Assembly (NCBI GenBank): GCA_964397045.1
Contig: CAYNHF010000020.1
Span: forward strand, 1 to 60,182
DNA: 60,182 nucleotides
Source of the DNA: CAYNHF01 sp964397045
Lineage (GTDB): Bacteria > Actinomycetota > Acidimicrobiia > Spongiisociales > UBA5794
Reading direction: 5' to 3'
How positions within the stretch are numbered: position 1 is the first letter of the stretch; each line of letters opens with the position of its first letter. Of this stretch, positions 7,902 through 16,689 are shown one piece after another. A model generated the notes under the pieces. It searched no databases. It saw only the letters and a list, made by a program, of their open reading frames with translations, and was not told the origin of the DNA. Both the position numbers and the translations under genes were made by a program.

Positions 7902-7950
7902 GAGCGGCAGTTCGTTTGAATTCGAGGCCAAACCCCAGAAGGACCGCACC

Positions 7951-8673
7951 GTGGACACCCAGCTGTTCAACCAACAGGTCGGCAACCTGGCATCATCGCT
8001 CGGCGACGCCACGCGGCGCGGGATCTACATCTCGGTTCGGGAAGCACCCGAAGCGGTGACCGCGTCCCAGATTGCCGAGCTGTTCGAGATCCACACCAAT
8101 GTCGCCCGCCACCATCTCGACAAGCTGGTCGCGGACGGATACTTGCAGGTGACGCACCGGCGGCGCACCGGCAAGCGTGGTCCCGGCGCCGGCCGTCCTG
8201 CAAAGCACTACGAGCCAACGACCAAGGAAGTGTCGGTCCAATTCCCGGCACGTCGCTACGACCTTCTGGCAGAGTTGCTGGCTCGCGTCGTCATGCGCGT
8301 GGCACCGGACGATGCTGCCCAGATCGCGGAGGACGTCGGCCGGGAATACGGTAGGGAGATTGCCGGTGAGGTGGGGCTGCCGCGCGATGCCGGGTTTGAC
8401 GCTGCCGTCCAGGCGGTGGCGAGAGCAATGATGGGCGTCGGCTTCGACACCGAGCCGGGGCAGGGACAGAACTTGCTGGTAACGCATTTCTGCCCGTTCG
8501 GCCAGACCGCACTCAACCATCCCGAGATCGTCTGCAAACTCGACCAGGGCATCGTCAAGGGTCTCCTCGAGGAGACCCGACAGACCGGCGAGCTCATCGT
8601 GCTCCCTCACGACCGGGCGGGTGAGGATTGCTTCACCAACGTCGTCGCGGTCGAGTCTGGCTCCGCGGACTGA
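7951..8673 (+). CDS. SufR-like winged-helix regulator with cysteine triad
   Basis: This 240-residue regulator has an N-terminal winged helix (about 15-75: DATRRGIYISV, then ASQIAELFEIHTNVARHHLD as recognition region, and a basic GKRGPGAGRP wing). Its C-terminal domain carries the signature FCPFGQTALNHPEIVC, giving Cys181 and Cys195, and a third Cys at 227. In SufR proteins such cysteines hold an Fe-S cluster, and the holo-form represses Fe-S assembly genes. The start was set at GTG 7951 because AGAAGGA precedes it at good spacing. A GTG at 7900 would add 17 residues but lacks a ribosome site. It is divergent from the Fe-S carrier mrp, its likely target. Confidence 0.85.
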   Translation: MDTQLFNQQVGNLASSLGDATRRGIYISVREAPEAVTASQIAELFEIHTNVARHHLDKLVADGYLQVTHRRRTGKRGPGAGRPAKHYEPTTKEVSVQFPARRYDLLAELLARVVMRVAPDDAAQIAEDVGREYGREIAGEVGLPRDAGFDAAVQAVARAMMGVGFDTEPGQGQNLLVTHFCPFGQTALNHPEIVCKLDQGIVKGLLEETRQTGELIVLPHDRAGEDCFTNVVAVESGSAD

Positions 8674-8687
8674 CGCCAGACCTTCTG

Positions 8688-9233
8688 TCAACGATCGAAG
8701 CTTCTCAGGAACCGGTTGATGTCGCGGCGCGTTCGGAGCCTCACCAGCTCGAGTCGTGCATTGTCGGGATCGGCCAGCACGGCCTCGTACTGGCAGCGGT
8801 ACTGGTCATACTGCGTCCAGGTCCAGAGGATGATGTTGCGGTCCGGGTCGCGACTCGCCACGTTGCGCCACGTCTCTCGATTTCCGTTCCATAACTCCTC
8901 GCCGGATAGGACCCTGCGGAGGGAACGACGGGTCACCCTCGCCATCACGAGCCACCTGGGGAGGTCGAGCCACACGAAGGTATCAGCGCATTCGCGGACG
9001 TAGCTGCCGACGAAGCTCTGGTAGTTCCCGTCGATGACCCACCGCTCGGTGGCGACCACCTGCTCGATCCGGCGCTGAAACTCATCTGTCGGTAACGGTG
9101 TCCAGCCAGGTTGGTGGTAGATCGCGTCGAGTTCCACGTAGTGAGCGCCCGTCCTCTCGGCGAGCTGCCGGCCCAGGGTGGTTTTCCCGGCACCGGAAAC
9201 ACCAACGACCTGGATCCGCTGTCTGGTCGACAT
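8688..9233 (-). CDS. P-loop NTPase, adenylate-kinase-like (FlaR/topology-modulation type)
   Basis: This 181-residue protein has a Walker A motif GVSGAGKTT (about 11-19) followed by LGRQLAERTGAHYVELDAIYHQPGW. That arrangement is typical of small kinase-like ATPases annotated as topology modulation or FlaR proteins, which resemble adenylate or shikimate kinases. WVIDGNY and FVWLDLPRWL form the Walker B area, and arginine-rich helices (RVTRRSLRR) supply the lid. The substrate is unknown. It converges with the SufR-like gene, and its start (9233) is 88 bp from the divergent selenoprotein candidate. Confidence 0.8.
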   Translation of the reverse strand: MSTRQRIQVVGVSGAGKTTLGRQLAERTGAHYVELDAIYHQPGWTPLPTDEFQRRIEQVVATERWVIDGNYQSFVGSYVRECADTFVWLDLPRWLVMARVTRRSLRRVLSGEELWNGNRETWRNVASRDPDRNIILWTWTQYDQYRCQYEAVLADPDNARLELVRLRTRRDINRFLRSFDR

Positions 9234-9320
9234 CCGGCTAGCTGCTCAGGAGGAGCTCGGCGGCGGCGCGCATGAGGGGGAGCGTAACGGGTAGCGTCTC
9301 GGTTATCGACGAGGAGGAAC

Positions 9321-9872
9321 GTGGCCTGGATCAACACGATCCGTGAGGACGATTGGGACGGCGAACTGGTGGAGCTCAGAGGCGAGGTAGCCGATCGAAC
9401 TCACGACCGCGTCGACAACATCATGCAGATCCACTCCTTGAACCCGCGCGCCATGGCCGCCCACCAAGCGCTCTACGCCTCTGCGATGTCCGGTACCGCC
9501 ACGCTGCGCAAGGTGGAGCGAGAGCTGATCGCGATCACCGTGAGCCTCATCAACGACTGTCACTACTGAGTGACACACCACCGGCGCGGTCTGCGCCGGC
9601 TGCTCAAGGACGACACACTGCTCGCGGCGGTTGAGGAAGACTGGAAGACGGCGGGGCTGAGCCCGCAGCGAGCGGCCATGCTCGAGTATGCCGAGAAGCT
9701 CACGGCAACCCCGGCGGAGGTGACCGAAGCCGATGTCGTCACTCTGCGTGAAGCGGGCTTCAGCGACCGTGACATCCTGGACATCGCAGAGGTCGTCGGT
9801 TACTACGCCTACGTGAATCGGATCGCCGACGGGCTCGGCGTCACCCTCGAAACGTGGCTGCCTGATGATTGA
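9321..9872 (+). CDS. AhpD-like peroxidase-related protein with in-frame UGA: probable selenoprotein
   Basis: Read through the TGA at 9567-9569, this is a 183-residue AhpD/carboxymuconolactone-decarboxylase-like protein. The N-terminal half (IMQIHSLNPRAMAAHQALYASAM, then KVERELIAITVSLINDCHY) and the C-terminal half (VTHHRRGLRRLL, MLEYAEKLTATP, DILDIAEVVGYYAYVNRIADG) each match continuous parts of one family. The TGA stands where the family has the second cysteine of CxxC, giving C80-H-Y-U83-VTHH. The AhpD-fold disulfide acts as a thiol peroxidase, and selenium there would raise reactivity. GTG 9321 follows GAGGAGGAAC. The next gene starts inside its final codons (8-bp overlap), as expected if translation passes the TGA. 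The alternative is a nonsense mutation. Confidence 0.85.
9567..9599 (+). promoter_or_regulatory. Bacterial SECIS element: UGA plus downstream hairpin
   Basis: After the TGA (9567-9569), CCGGCGC (9581-9587) pairs perfectly with GCGCCGG (9593-9599) around the pentaloop GGTCT (9588-9592). Counting the T of TGA as 1, the loop GGTCT occupies 22-26 and is followed by GC. I recall the E. coli fdhF SECIS having GGTCTGC at the same positions, with G23 and U24 contacted by SelB. The bulged U17 of fdhF is missing here. Confidence 0.82.
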
Positions 9873-11004
9873 GCAGGCTGCAGACTGGGCGCTAGAGGCG
9901 CGACGCATCCATGCCGATCTCCCGGTAGTGGACGGACACAACGATCTCCCCTGGGCGATCCATCTTCACGCAGCGGGCGACCTAGAAGCGGCCGACCCCG
10001 GGAACCCGCTCCCGCAGTTCCACACCGACATCGAGCGGATGCGGCGCGGCGGGGTCGGCGTGCAATTCTGGTCGGTATATGTACCTTCGAGCAGTCCGGC
10101 GCCCCTGCGACAGACCATCGAGCAGATCGACCTCACGCTGCGCATGATCGATCGTAATCCAGCCCACCTGGCGCTCGCCAGAACCACAAAGGAGATGGTC
10201 GCAGTTCGGTCCTCCGGCCGGATCGCGTGCCTACTGGGTGCGGAGGGCGGCCACTCCATCGAAGGTTCGCTGGGGGCACTCCGCATGTTGCACTCGCTGG
10301 GTGTTCGCTACATGACGCTCACTCATGCAGACAACACCACATGGGCGGACTCGGCGACGGACGAGACGCTCCACGGGGGCCTCACCGATTTTGGCGCCGA
10401 AGTCGTGCGTGAGATGAATCGAATCGGGATGTTGGTTGATATCTCCCACGTATCCGTGGACACCATGCGCGACGCCCTCGAGGTGAGCGACAAGCCGCTC
10501 ATCGCTTCCCATTCCTCCGCCGCCGCTTTGACCGACCATCCGCGCAACATCCCGGATGACGTTCTCCGAAATGTTGGGGCAAATGGGGGTGTGGTGATGG
10601 TGAACTTCTTCCCAGGCTTCATCGTCGAAGCCGCAGCGGCGATGACTAGTGAGATGTTCGCCGTCCAGCGGGCGCTGCAGGCCGAGCTAGCAGACGACCG
10701 CGCGGTGGACGCCAGAATCCAGGAACTCCAGAAGGCGGATCCGATCCCGCGCGGTACCGTCGATGACGTCGTCGACCACATCGAACACATCGCAGACGTG
10801 GCAGGCATTGACCACGTCGGCCTCGGCTCCGACTACGACGGCGTCGAAACCACTCCGGTCGGTCTCGAGGACGTATCAACCTATCCGGCGATCACAGAGC
10901 GGCTCCTCGCCCGCGGATGGACGGAAATGGACATCCGCAAAGTGCTCGGTACGAACGCACTGCGGGTTCTCGCTGCGGCGGAACCTCCGGCCTCGGCCGG
11001 CTGA
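9865..11004 (+). CDS. Membrane dipeptidase (renal dipeptidase, peptidase family M19)
   Basis: This 379-residue zinc dipeptidase has the amidohydrolase-like barrel of family M19. Zinc ligands appear as DGHNDLPW (His25, Asp27), Glu in GAEGGHSIEG, and His in DISHVS and IASHSS. DHVGLGSDYDG near the C-terminus completes the site. The family cleaves dipeptides, including D-residue-containing and cysteinyl-glycine types, and some beta-lactams. No signal peptide or membrane segment is visible, so the product should be cytoplasmic. Its ATG lies inside the last codons of the selenoprotein candidate (8-bp overlap), so the two are probably translationally coupled, though a functional link is not evident. 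Confidence 0.93.
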   Translation: MIEQAADWALEARRIHADLPVVDGHNDLPWAIHLHAAGDLEAADPGNPLPQFHTDIERMRRGGVGVQFWSVYVPSSSPAPLRQTIEQIDLTLRMIDRNPAHLALARTTKEMVAVRSSGRIACLLGAEGGHSIEGSLGALRMLHSLGVRYMTLTHADNTTWADSATDETLHGGLTDFGAEVVREMNRIGMLVDISHVSVDTMRDALEVSDKPLIASHSSAAALTDHPRNIPDDVLRNVGANGGVVMVNFFPGFIVEAAAAMTSEMFAVQRALQAELADDRAVDARIQELQKADPIPRGTVDDVVDHIEHIADVAGIDHVGLGSDYDGVETTPVGLEDVSTYPAITERLLARGWTEMDIRKVLGTNALRVLAAAEPPASAG

Positions 11005-11028
11005 CGACCCGCGGCTCTTCCGGCCCTA

Positions 11029-13716
11029 TCAATCCTCTGCCGCCATGCGGCGCAGCACCATGTGGAGAATCCCACCGTTGCGCAGATACTCGACTTCAAC
11101 CGGCGTGTCGCACCGGCACGTCGCAACGAACTCGACGGTAGCGCCATCCGATCGGGTGGCCTTCACGCGAACGTCCTGACGAGGACGCAATTCGTCATCA
11201 ACGTCGATGTCGTAGGTCTCCGTCCCGTCCAAACCCAGGCTGTCTGCATTCTCGCCTGCTCTGTACGTGAGCGGCAGCACACCCATCATCACCAGATTGG
11301 ATCGGTGGATACGCTCGTAGCTCTCTGCAATCACGGCCTTGACCCCGAGGAGGAATGGGCCTTTCGCAGCCCAGTCGCGGGAGCTGCCCATCCCGTAGTC
11401 CTTCCCTCCGAGCACCACGAGCGGTATACCGGCTTCGCGGTAGGCGAGGCTCGCATCGAACACAGTCTTGATGGCGTCGTCGGTGAAGTCGGTGGTGAAT
11501 CCACCTTCGGTGCCCGGAGCGACCTGGTTGCGAATGCGGACGTTCGCGAACGTGCCCCGTGCCATCACTCGATCGTTCCCGCGCCGCGACCCGTAGCTGT
11601 TGAACAGCCGCGGCTCGACTCCGCTGTCCAACAGGAACCGACCTGCCGGCGTGTCGGAGCCGAATCCACCCGCAGGGCTGATGTGGTCGGTAGTCGTAGA
11701 GTCACCCAGCTTCAGCAACACTCTGGCGCCTTGGATCGGCGGAATCGGCGACGGGTCTGGGGCGAGGTCGACAAAGAACGGGGGTTCCTGCACATACGTA
11801 CTTACCGGGTCCCACGGGAAGAGCGCATCGTCTTCGGTGGCGATGGTCCTCCACTCGTCCGACCCCTCGAAGACCGCAGCGTATTCTCCGACGAACTGCT
11901 CACTCGAGACCGAAGCCGCCACGACGGCATCGACCTCGTCTCGACTCGGCCAGAGATCCCGCAGGAACACGTCGGCGCCTTCGGAATCTTGACCGATGGG
12001 ATCCGTATCGAGATCGATATCGACCGTGCCCGCCAACGCGTACGCCACCACCAGCGGAGGTGAGGCCAGGTAATTGGCACGCACGTCGGAAGAGATCCTG
12101 CCTTCGAAGTTCCGGTTTCCAGATAGCACCGAAGCCACGACCAAATCGTGTTCGTTGATCGCGCTGCTGATCGTGTCCGGAAGCGGGCCGGAGTTTCCGA
12201 TGCACGTGGTGCAGCCGTACCCCACCACGTAGAAGCCGCACGCTTCGAGGTCGCCCATGAGGCCGGCGGCCAGCAGGTAGTCGGTCACAACCTTCGACCC
12301 TGGTGCCAGTGACGTCTTCACCCACGGCTTGCGGGTGAGTCCACGCTCCCTCGCCTTACGAGCGACCAGGCCGGCGCCGATCATCACGTCCGGGTTCGAC
12401 GTATTCGTGCAACTCGTGATGGCAGCAATGACAACGGCGCCATCTTCTAGATCGAAAGAGGCACCATCGAACTCGGTACGTACCGGTGGGCTCGCTTCGG
12501 TGCCTTCACGACGCAGATCGCCTTCGAGGTCGCGATGCCATTGCGCTTTCATGTCTCCGAGCGCCACGCGATCTTGCGGTCGCGTGGGACCGGCCAGCGA
12601 AGGTTCCACCGTCGACATGTCCAGCTCCAGGTCGGCGCTGTAGACGACCTGCCGATTATCGGTGCCCCACATCCCCTGCAAGCGGTAGTACTGCTCGACG
12701 GTTTCGATCAGATCCTCGGACCGGCCGGTCAGCCGTAGGTATTTCGTGGTCTGTTCATCCACAGGAAAGAACCCGACGGTGGCGCCATACTCCGGAGCCA
12801 TGTTGGCAACGGTGGCCCGGTTGGCGAGCGGCATCCCGGCGAGGCCCGGCCCGTGAAACTCGACGAACTTTCCGACCACGCCATGGGAGCGCAGGAGTTG
12901 GGTGACGCGCAGCACGAGATCGGTGGCCGTCGCCCCCTCGGGGAGAGCACCGATCAATCGGAGCCCAACGACCTCGGGAAGCAGCATGTAGATGGGTTGA
13001 CCCACCATCGCCGCCTCAGCTTCGATACCGCCGACACCCCAACCGACGACTCCGAGGCCGTTGATCATCGTCGTATGTGAGTCAGTTCCGACGAGGCTAT
13101 CCGGATACAGGACGTCACCGTCATCCCACACCACTTTGGCCAGGTACTCGAGATTCACCTGGTGGACGATCCCGGTGGCAGGAGGCACCACCCGGAAGTT
13201 GTCGAAGGCTTCCTGGCCCCACTTCAGGAATTCGTATCGCTCGCGATTTCGCTCGAACTCGAGTTCACTGTTGATCTGGAGCGCGAGCCCACTGTTGAAA
13301 GCGTCGACCTGGACCGAGTGATCGATCACCAGGTCGCTCGGCACCAGCGGGTTGACCTTGAGCGCTGCCTTCGGGTCACCAGTCATGCGAACAATCGCAG
13401 ACCGCATCGCGGCGAGATCCACCACGGCAGGGACCCCCGTGAAATCCTGCAGCACCACCCGGCCCGGCTTGAAGGCGATCTCCTTCTCCTCGACCTTGGT
13501 GGCGTCGTAGGTGGCGAGCGCCTCGATGTCGGCATCGGTCACGATGTGTCCGTCATGATTCCGCAGCACGGACTCCAGCAGCACCTTGATGGTGTAAGGC
13601 AGGGCATCGACGTCTGCCATCGAGTTCAACGCGTCGAGCCGGTAGATCGTACGGGTACCCAACGCGCTGTCGACTGACGTGCGGGCCTGGAACGGGTCAT
13701 GAGGTTGGGTGGACAT
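11029..13716 (-). CDS. acnA: Aconitate hydratase A
   Basis: This 895-residue enzyme isomerises citrate to isocitrate in the TCA cycle. It has the AcnA/IRP domain order: three alpha/beta domains with the [4Fe-4S] ligands in AITSCTNTSNP and GCTTCIGNSGPL, the linker, and the C-terminal swivel domain with GSSRDWAAKGPFLLGVKAVI. DSHTTMINGLGVVGWGVGG and VDHSVQVD are family signatures. The length is typical. The ATG at 13716 begins MSTQPHDPFQARTSV. The gene stands alone between oppositely oriented neighbours. It is one of the main Fe-S enzymes and may be affected by the SufR-like system nearby. Confidence 0.97.
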   Translation of the reverse strand: MSTQPHDPFQARTSVDSALGTRTIYRLDALNSMADVDALPYTIKVLLESVLRNHDGHIVTDADIEALATYDATKVEEKEIAFKPGRVVLQDFTGVPAVVDLAAMRSAIVRMTGDPKAALKVNPLVPSDLVIDHSVQVDAFNSGLALQINSELEFERNRERYEFLKWGQEAFDNFRVVPPATGIVHQVNLEYLAKVVWDDGDVLYPDSLVGTDSHTTMINGLGVVGWGVGGIEAEAAMVGQPIYMLLPEVVGLRLIGALPEGATATDLVLRVTQLLRSHGVVGKFVEFHGPGLAGMPLANRATVANMAPEYGATVGFFPVDEQTTKYLRLTGRSEDLIETVEQYYRLQGMWGTDNRQVVYSADLELDMSTVEPSLAGPTRPQDRVALGDMKAQWHRDLEGDLRREGTEASPPVRTEFDGASFDLEDGAVVIAAITSCTNTSNPDVMIGAGLVARKARERGLTRKPWVKTSLAPGSKVVTDYLLAAGLMGDLEACGFYVVGYGCTTCIGNSGPLPDTISSAINEHDLVVASVLSGNRNFEGRISSDVRANYLASPPLVVAYALAGTVDIDLDTDPIGQDSEGADVFLRDLWPSRDEVDAVVAASVSSEQFVGEYAAVFEGSDEWRTIATEDDALFPWDPVSTYVQEPPFFVDLAPDPSPIPPIQGARVLLKLGDSTTTDHISPAGGFGSDTPAGRFLLDSGVEPRLFNSYGSRRGNDRVMARGTFANVRIRNQVAPGTEGGFTTDFTDDAIKTVFDASLAYREAGIPLVVLGGKDYGMGSSRDWAAKGPFLLGVKAVIAESYERIHRSNLVMMGVLPLTYRAGENADSLGLDGTETYDIDVDDELRPRQDVRVKATRSDGATVEFVATCRCDTPVEVEYLRNGGILHMVLRRMAAED

Positions 13717-13896
13717 GGCGCCTCGCTTGGAAGTTCGGGTCTCTGTGCCCTCAGTACAACCACTCTACCGAGGCGATTTGTGAGCAATCCCCGGGTAAAC
13801 GATGGCGAAGATGCGTCCAATGCGAAGAATCGCGGTTCTTGCAGGGTGCGTCGGGACGTTGCGGGCCGGATGCCCCACGGCCAAAATCGAAGTGCG

Positions 13897-14508
13897 TCAG
13901 TCGCCCCAGAACCGCTGTTCTTTGAATGGGTCTCCGTACATGTGGTACCCGTTCCGCTCCCAGAACCCGGGCTGATCCTCATCCAGGAGCGTGATACCCC
14001 TCACCCACTTGACCGACTTCCAGAAATACAGGTGGGGCACGACGAGTCGAAGCGGATAGCCGTGTGCGAGGTCGAGCGGCTTCCCTTCGTACGTGTGGGC
14101 GAACAGGTTGCCTTCGGCGAGGAAGTCCGCAATAGGCAAGTTGGCAGTGAAGCCGTGATACGCGTGAACGAGCACGTGACTGACCGTTTCGGCTGGAGCC
14201 AGTTGGTCCCAGACATGCCGAACGGATACCCCCGTCCAGGTGGTGTCGAGCTTCGACCACTTGGTGACACAGTGGATGTCTGCGATGAGTTCGGTAGCGG
14301 GCATTGCCTGGATCTCTTCCCAGCTCCAGCGGCGCGGCTCGGCCACCAACCCGTCCACGGCAAAGTCCCACTCGGCAAGATCGATGTCCGGCACCACTCC
14401 CGCGTGCAATACCGGGAAACGGTCGGTGACGTATTGCCCGGGCGGAACTCGCGCCGCATCAATGCCCTTGGCCGCCAGCTCATCGCGATTACGCGTGAAG
14501 AAGCTCAT
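13897..14508 (-). CDS. Sulfite-oxidase-like molybdopterin-dependent oxidoreductase
   Basis: This 203-residue protein has the molybdopterin-binding domain of the sulfite oxidase family. The molybdenum-ligating cysteine is in DIHCVTKWSKLDTTWTGVSV, and HAYHGFTANLP and HGYPLRLVVPHLYFWKSVKW complete the fold. It lacks a dimerisation domain and any Tat or Sec signal, matching the small cytoplasmic YuiH-like group instead of the periplasmic MsrP. The electron donor and substrate are unknown. The divergent upstream gene is a membrane-anchored thioredoxin-like protein, but a joint role is only a guess. Confidence 0.9.
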   Translation of the reverse strand: MSFFTRNRDELAAKGIDAARVPPGQYVTDRFPVLHAGVVPDIDLAEWDFAVDGLVAEPRRWSWEEIQAMPATELIADIHCVTKWSKLDTTWTGVSVRHVWDQLAPAETVSHVLVHAYHGFTANLPIADFLAEGNLFAHTYEGKPLDLAHGYPLRLVVPHLYFWKSVKWVRGITLLDEDQPGFWERNGYHMYGDPFKEQRFWGD

Positions 14509-14596
14509 GGCGCGATGTTAGGCGGCTCAGGGCGCACAGCTCACAGGATGCGCCGCGCATCAGGACTACACCGGCCAGAGAGGTATCGTCTTCGGC

Positions 14597-15220
14597 ATGG
14601 AACTCGAGACCCCCGAAACGGGGGAGGCACCATCCACCCCTACCTCACGTGGCTGGGTGCGTTGGCTGGCAATCCTGGCCGCAGTAGCCGCGGTGGTGGC
14701 AGCCGTCGCCTACATCGAGTCCGGAGACGAGGCATCCACGGCGTCAGGTTCTTCCACCACCATCCCGCGCCTCTCTGATCTCGCCGGTGAGGCGCCTGGC
14801 AGCAACGAGGTGGCGGCAGACTTCGAAGTGCCGACACTCGCCGGCACAACTTTCTCGCTTGCCGCTCATCAGGCAAACGACGGAAGGCCGGTCTTCCTCA
14901 ACCTGTGGGCGTCGTGGTGTTTCCCCTGCCGGGAAGAAATGCCGGACATCGATGCAGCGGCGCGGGCACACCCCGAAGTGCTCTTCATCGGTGTCGCCGT
15001 CTCAGATGACAGAGAGGCTGCCGCAGCGTTTGCGCGCGAGATCGACGTGCAGTACACCATTGGATTCGACCGCGACAATCAGGTGGCAAACGGCTATCCG
15101 GTCCTGGGAATGCCGGGGACATTCCTGATCGCTGCGGACGGGACCGTGATCAAAACCGTCTTCGGCGGTCTCTCCGCGGCCGAAATCAACCAGTTGCTCG
15201 CTGAATCGTTCGACGTCTAA
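14597..15220 (+). CDS. Membrane-anchored TlpA/ResA-like thioredoxin
   Basis: This 207-residue protein has a short cytoplasmic N-terminus, one membrane segment (about 21-40) and an extracytoplasmic thioredoxin domain of the TlpA/ResA type. The redox motif is WASWCFPC (Cys108, Cys111), followed by the conserved cis-proline region YPVLGMPGTFLIAADG. Such proteins reduce disulfides outside the membrane, for example in cytochrome c maturation. No ccd or ccs genes are next to it, so the partner is unknown. It is divergent from the molybdopterin oxidoreductase gene. Confidence 0.9.
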   Translation: MELETPETGEAPSTPTSRGWVRWLAILAAVAAVVAAVAYIESGDEASTASGSSTTIPRLSDLAGEAPGSNEVAADFEVPTLAGTTFSLAAHQANDGRPVFLNLWASWCFPCREEMPDIDAAARAHPEVLFIGVAVSDDREAAAAFAREIDVQYTIGFDRDNQVANGYPVLGMPGTFLIAADGTVIKTVFGGLSAAEINQLLAESFDV

Positions 15221-15257
15221 CGCAGATCGACTAGCGGTCACCACGAGTACCGGCTTG

Positions 15258-16046
15258 TCAACGAGGGTGCTCGTCCGACCACTTCGCCGGCCGCTTCTCA
15301 GTGAACGCCGCGATGCCTTCGGCCGCATCCTCAGTCATGCCGACCGCGGTCAGCCCCATCTGAAGATGATCGAGTGCTGCGTCGAAATCCATGTCTGCTA
15401 CTGCGTAGAACGCGTGTTTGCCGATAGCCATGGTCGATGGACTCAGGGAGATGAGTTCGGCGGCGATCGCGTCTACAACAGTGTCCAGGTCGTCACGCGC
15501 AACAACGCGAGACACCACGCCGAGTGCGTGGCCCTCGTGGGCGCTGATGCGCTTGCCGGTCGCCATCATTTCGAACAGTGCCTTCTGAGGCACGATCGGC
15601 GCCAGTACGGCCGTGATCATCATCGGCCAGAGCCCCACTCGCATTTCCGGCGTACCCAGGAGGGCGTCTTCGACCGCTACGACAATGTCGCATGCCGCAG
15701 CAAGCCCGAAGCCACCCCCGAGGGCGTGGCCGTTGACTCGAGCGATCGTGGGCTTTCCGCAGCGCCGCAGTTGACGGAACAGATCGGCTAATGCGCCACG
15801 GGATCCATGCTGGCGCAGCGGATCATCCAGAAATCCAGACCCGAGGTCGCCGCCTGCAGAGAACGCGGATTTTCCGGCGCCGGTCAGCACCATCACCCGG
15901 ACATCGGGGTCGGAGTCTGCAGCCCGCACCGCCCGCTGTAACTCATCCATTGCGGCGTTCGTGAGCGGATTGCGTCGCTCCGGTTCCGAGATGGTGATCG
16001 TGGCTCGGGCATCCCGGACGTCGTACTCGATCACGCTTTCCTCCAT
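15258..16046 (-). CDS. Enoyl-CoA hydratase/isomerase family protein
   Basis: This 262-residue crotonase-fold protein has the CoA/oxyanion-hole signatures AFSAGGDLGSGF and ARVNGHALGGGFGLAAACD. Glu in GTPEMRVGL lies at one of the two usual catalytic glutamate positions. It could hydrate enoyl-CoA or catalyse a related crotonase reaction, and the substrate is not predictable. I took ATG 16046 as start. A GTG at 16034 has a stronger GGAGGA ribosome site four bases upstream and may be the true start, shortening the protein by four residues. Neighbours give no pathway context. Confidence 0.88.
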   Translation of the reverse strand: MEESVIEYDVRDARATITISEPERRNPLTNAAMDELQRAVRAADSDPDVRVMVLTGAGKSAFSAGGDLGSGFLDDPLRQHGSRGALADLFRQLRRCGKPTIARVNGHALGGGFGLAAACDIVVAVEDALLGTPEMRVGLWPMMITAVLAPIVPQKALFEMMATGKRISAHEGHALGVVSRVVARDDLDTVVDAIAAELISLSPSTMAIGKHAFYAVADMDFDAALDHLQMGLTAVGMTEDAAEGIAAFTEKRPAKWSDEHPR

Positions 16047-16125
16047 GCGAGTCGCCGAAGTCGAGCCTACCGCGGCGTTGTGAGGACCTTCTTCCACATG
16101 CCCGCCAGGGCGCTAACGTCGTGAC

Positions 16126-16689
16126 ATGCTGTGGTTCCTGGTCGTCTTTGGCCTCGCGGTGGTCGTATCCCTACTCCGCGGCGGAAGAATCTCGAATATC
16201 TCCGAAATCAGACTCAGGGGTTGGTGGCTCCTGTTCCTTGGATTTGGCATGCAGATCGCGGCCGGATTCTTCGACGCAGAGCGGTCCGACCTCGCCACGG
16301 GCCTGGTGCTGTTGTCGTTTGTGCCGCTGATGGCAGTCGTTTGGCTGAACCGGGACGAGGCGGGGATGTGGATTGCAGGCATCGGCATCCTGATGAACTT
16401 CACGGTGATTGCACTCAACGGAGGCATGCCGGTGTTGCCCGAGGCCGTGGAGTTGGCTGGCGGATCTGCCGCGGCATTCGAACTCGACGCGAAACACGTA
16501 CTTCTCACCGCAGACACCCGACTCCCATTCCTGGCAGACATCATTCCTCTGCCGCGCAGCGTGATCTCGCTAGGTGATGTGTTCCTGGCAGTAGGTCTTG
16601 GAGTGTTCATCGAGGATCAGCTGAAACAGCCCAAACGCCTGTTCCGGCATCGCGTGCAGGCAGACCCTGGTAGCGCCGCGGAACGTTGA
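16126..16689 (+). CDS. DUF5317 family membrane protein
   Basis: This 187-residue integral membrane protein has about five hydrophobic segments. It contains the DUF5317 pattern NFTVIALNGGMPVLPEAVE in the middle and LPFLADIIPLPRSVISLGDVFLAVGLGVFIEDQL near the end. The function is unknown. The stop codon TGA abuts the stop of the convergent HD-GYP operon with no gap (TGATCA is shared as two back-to-back stops), so transcripts from the two sides must overlap or end inside the coding regions. Confidence 0.85.
   Translation: MLWFLVVFGLAVVVSLLRGGRISNISEIRLRGWWLLFLGFGMQIAAGFFDAERSDLATGLVLLSFVPLMAVVWLNRDEAGMWIAGIGILMNFTVIALNGGMPVLPEAVELAGGSAAAFELDAKHVLLTADTRLPFLADIIPLPRSVISLGDVFLAVGLGVFIEDQLKQPKRLFRHRVQADPGSAAER

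Noticed and set aside
9567..9569. Reading the TGA as a plain stop, leaving two short proteins of 82 and about 100 residues
   Set aside because: Both parts belong to one family domain, the break lies exactly on a redox cysteine, a SECIS-like hairpin follows, and the downstream gene is coupled to the later stop.
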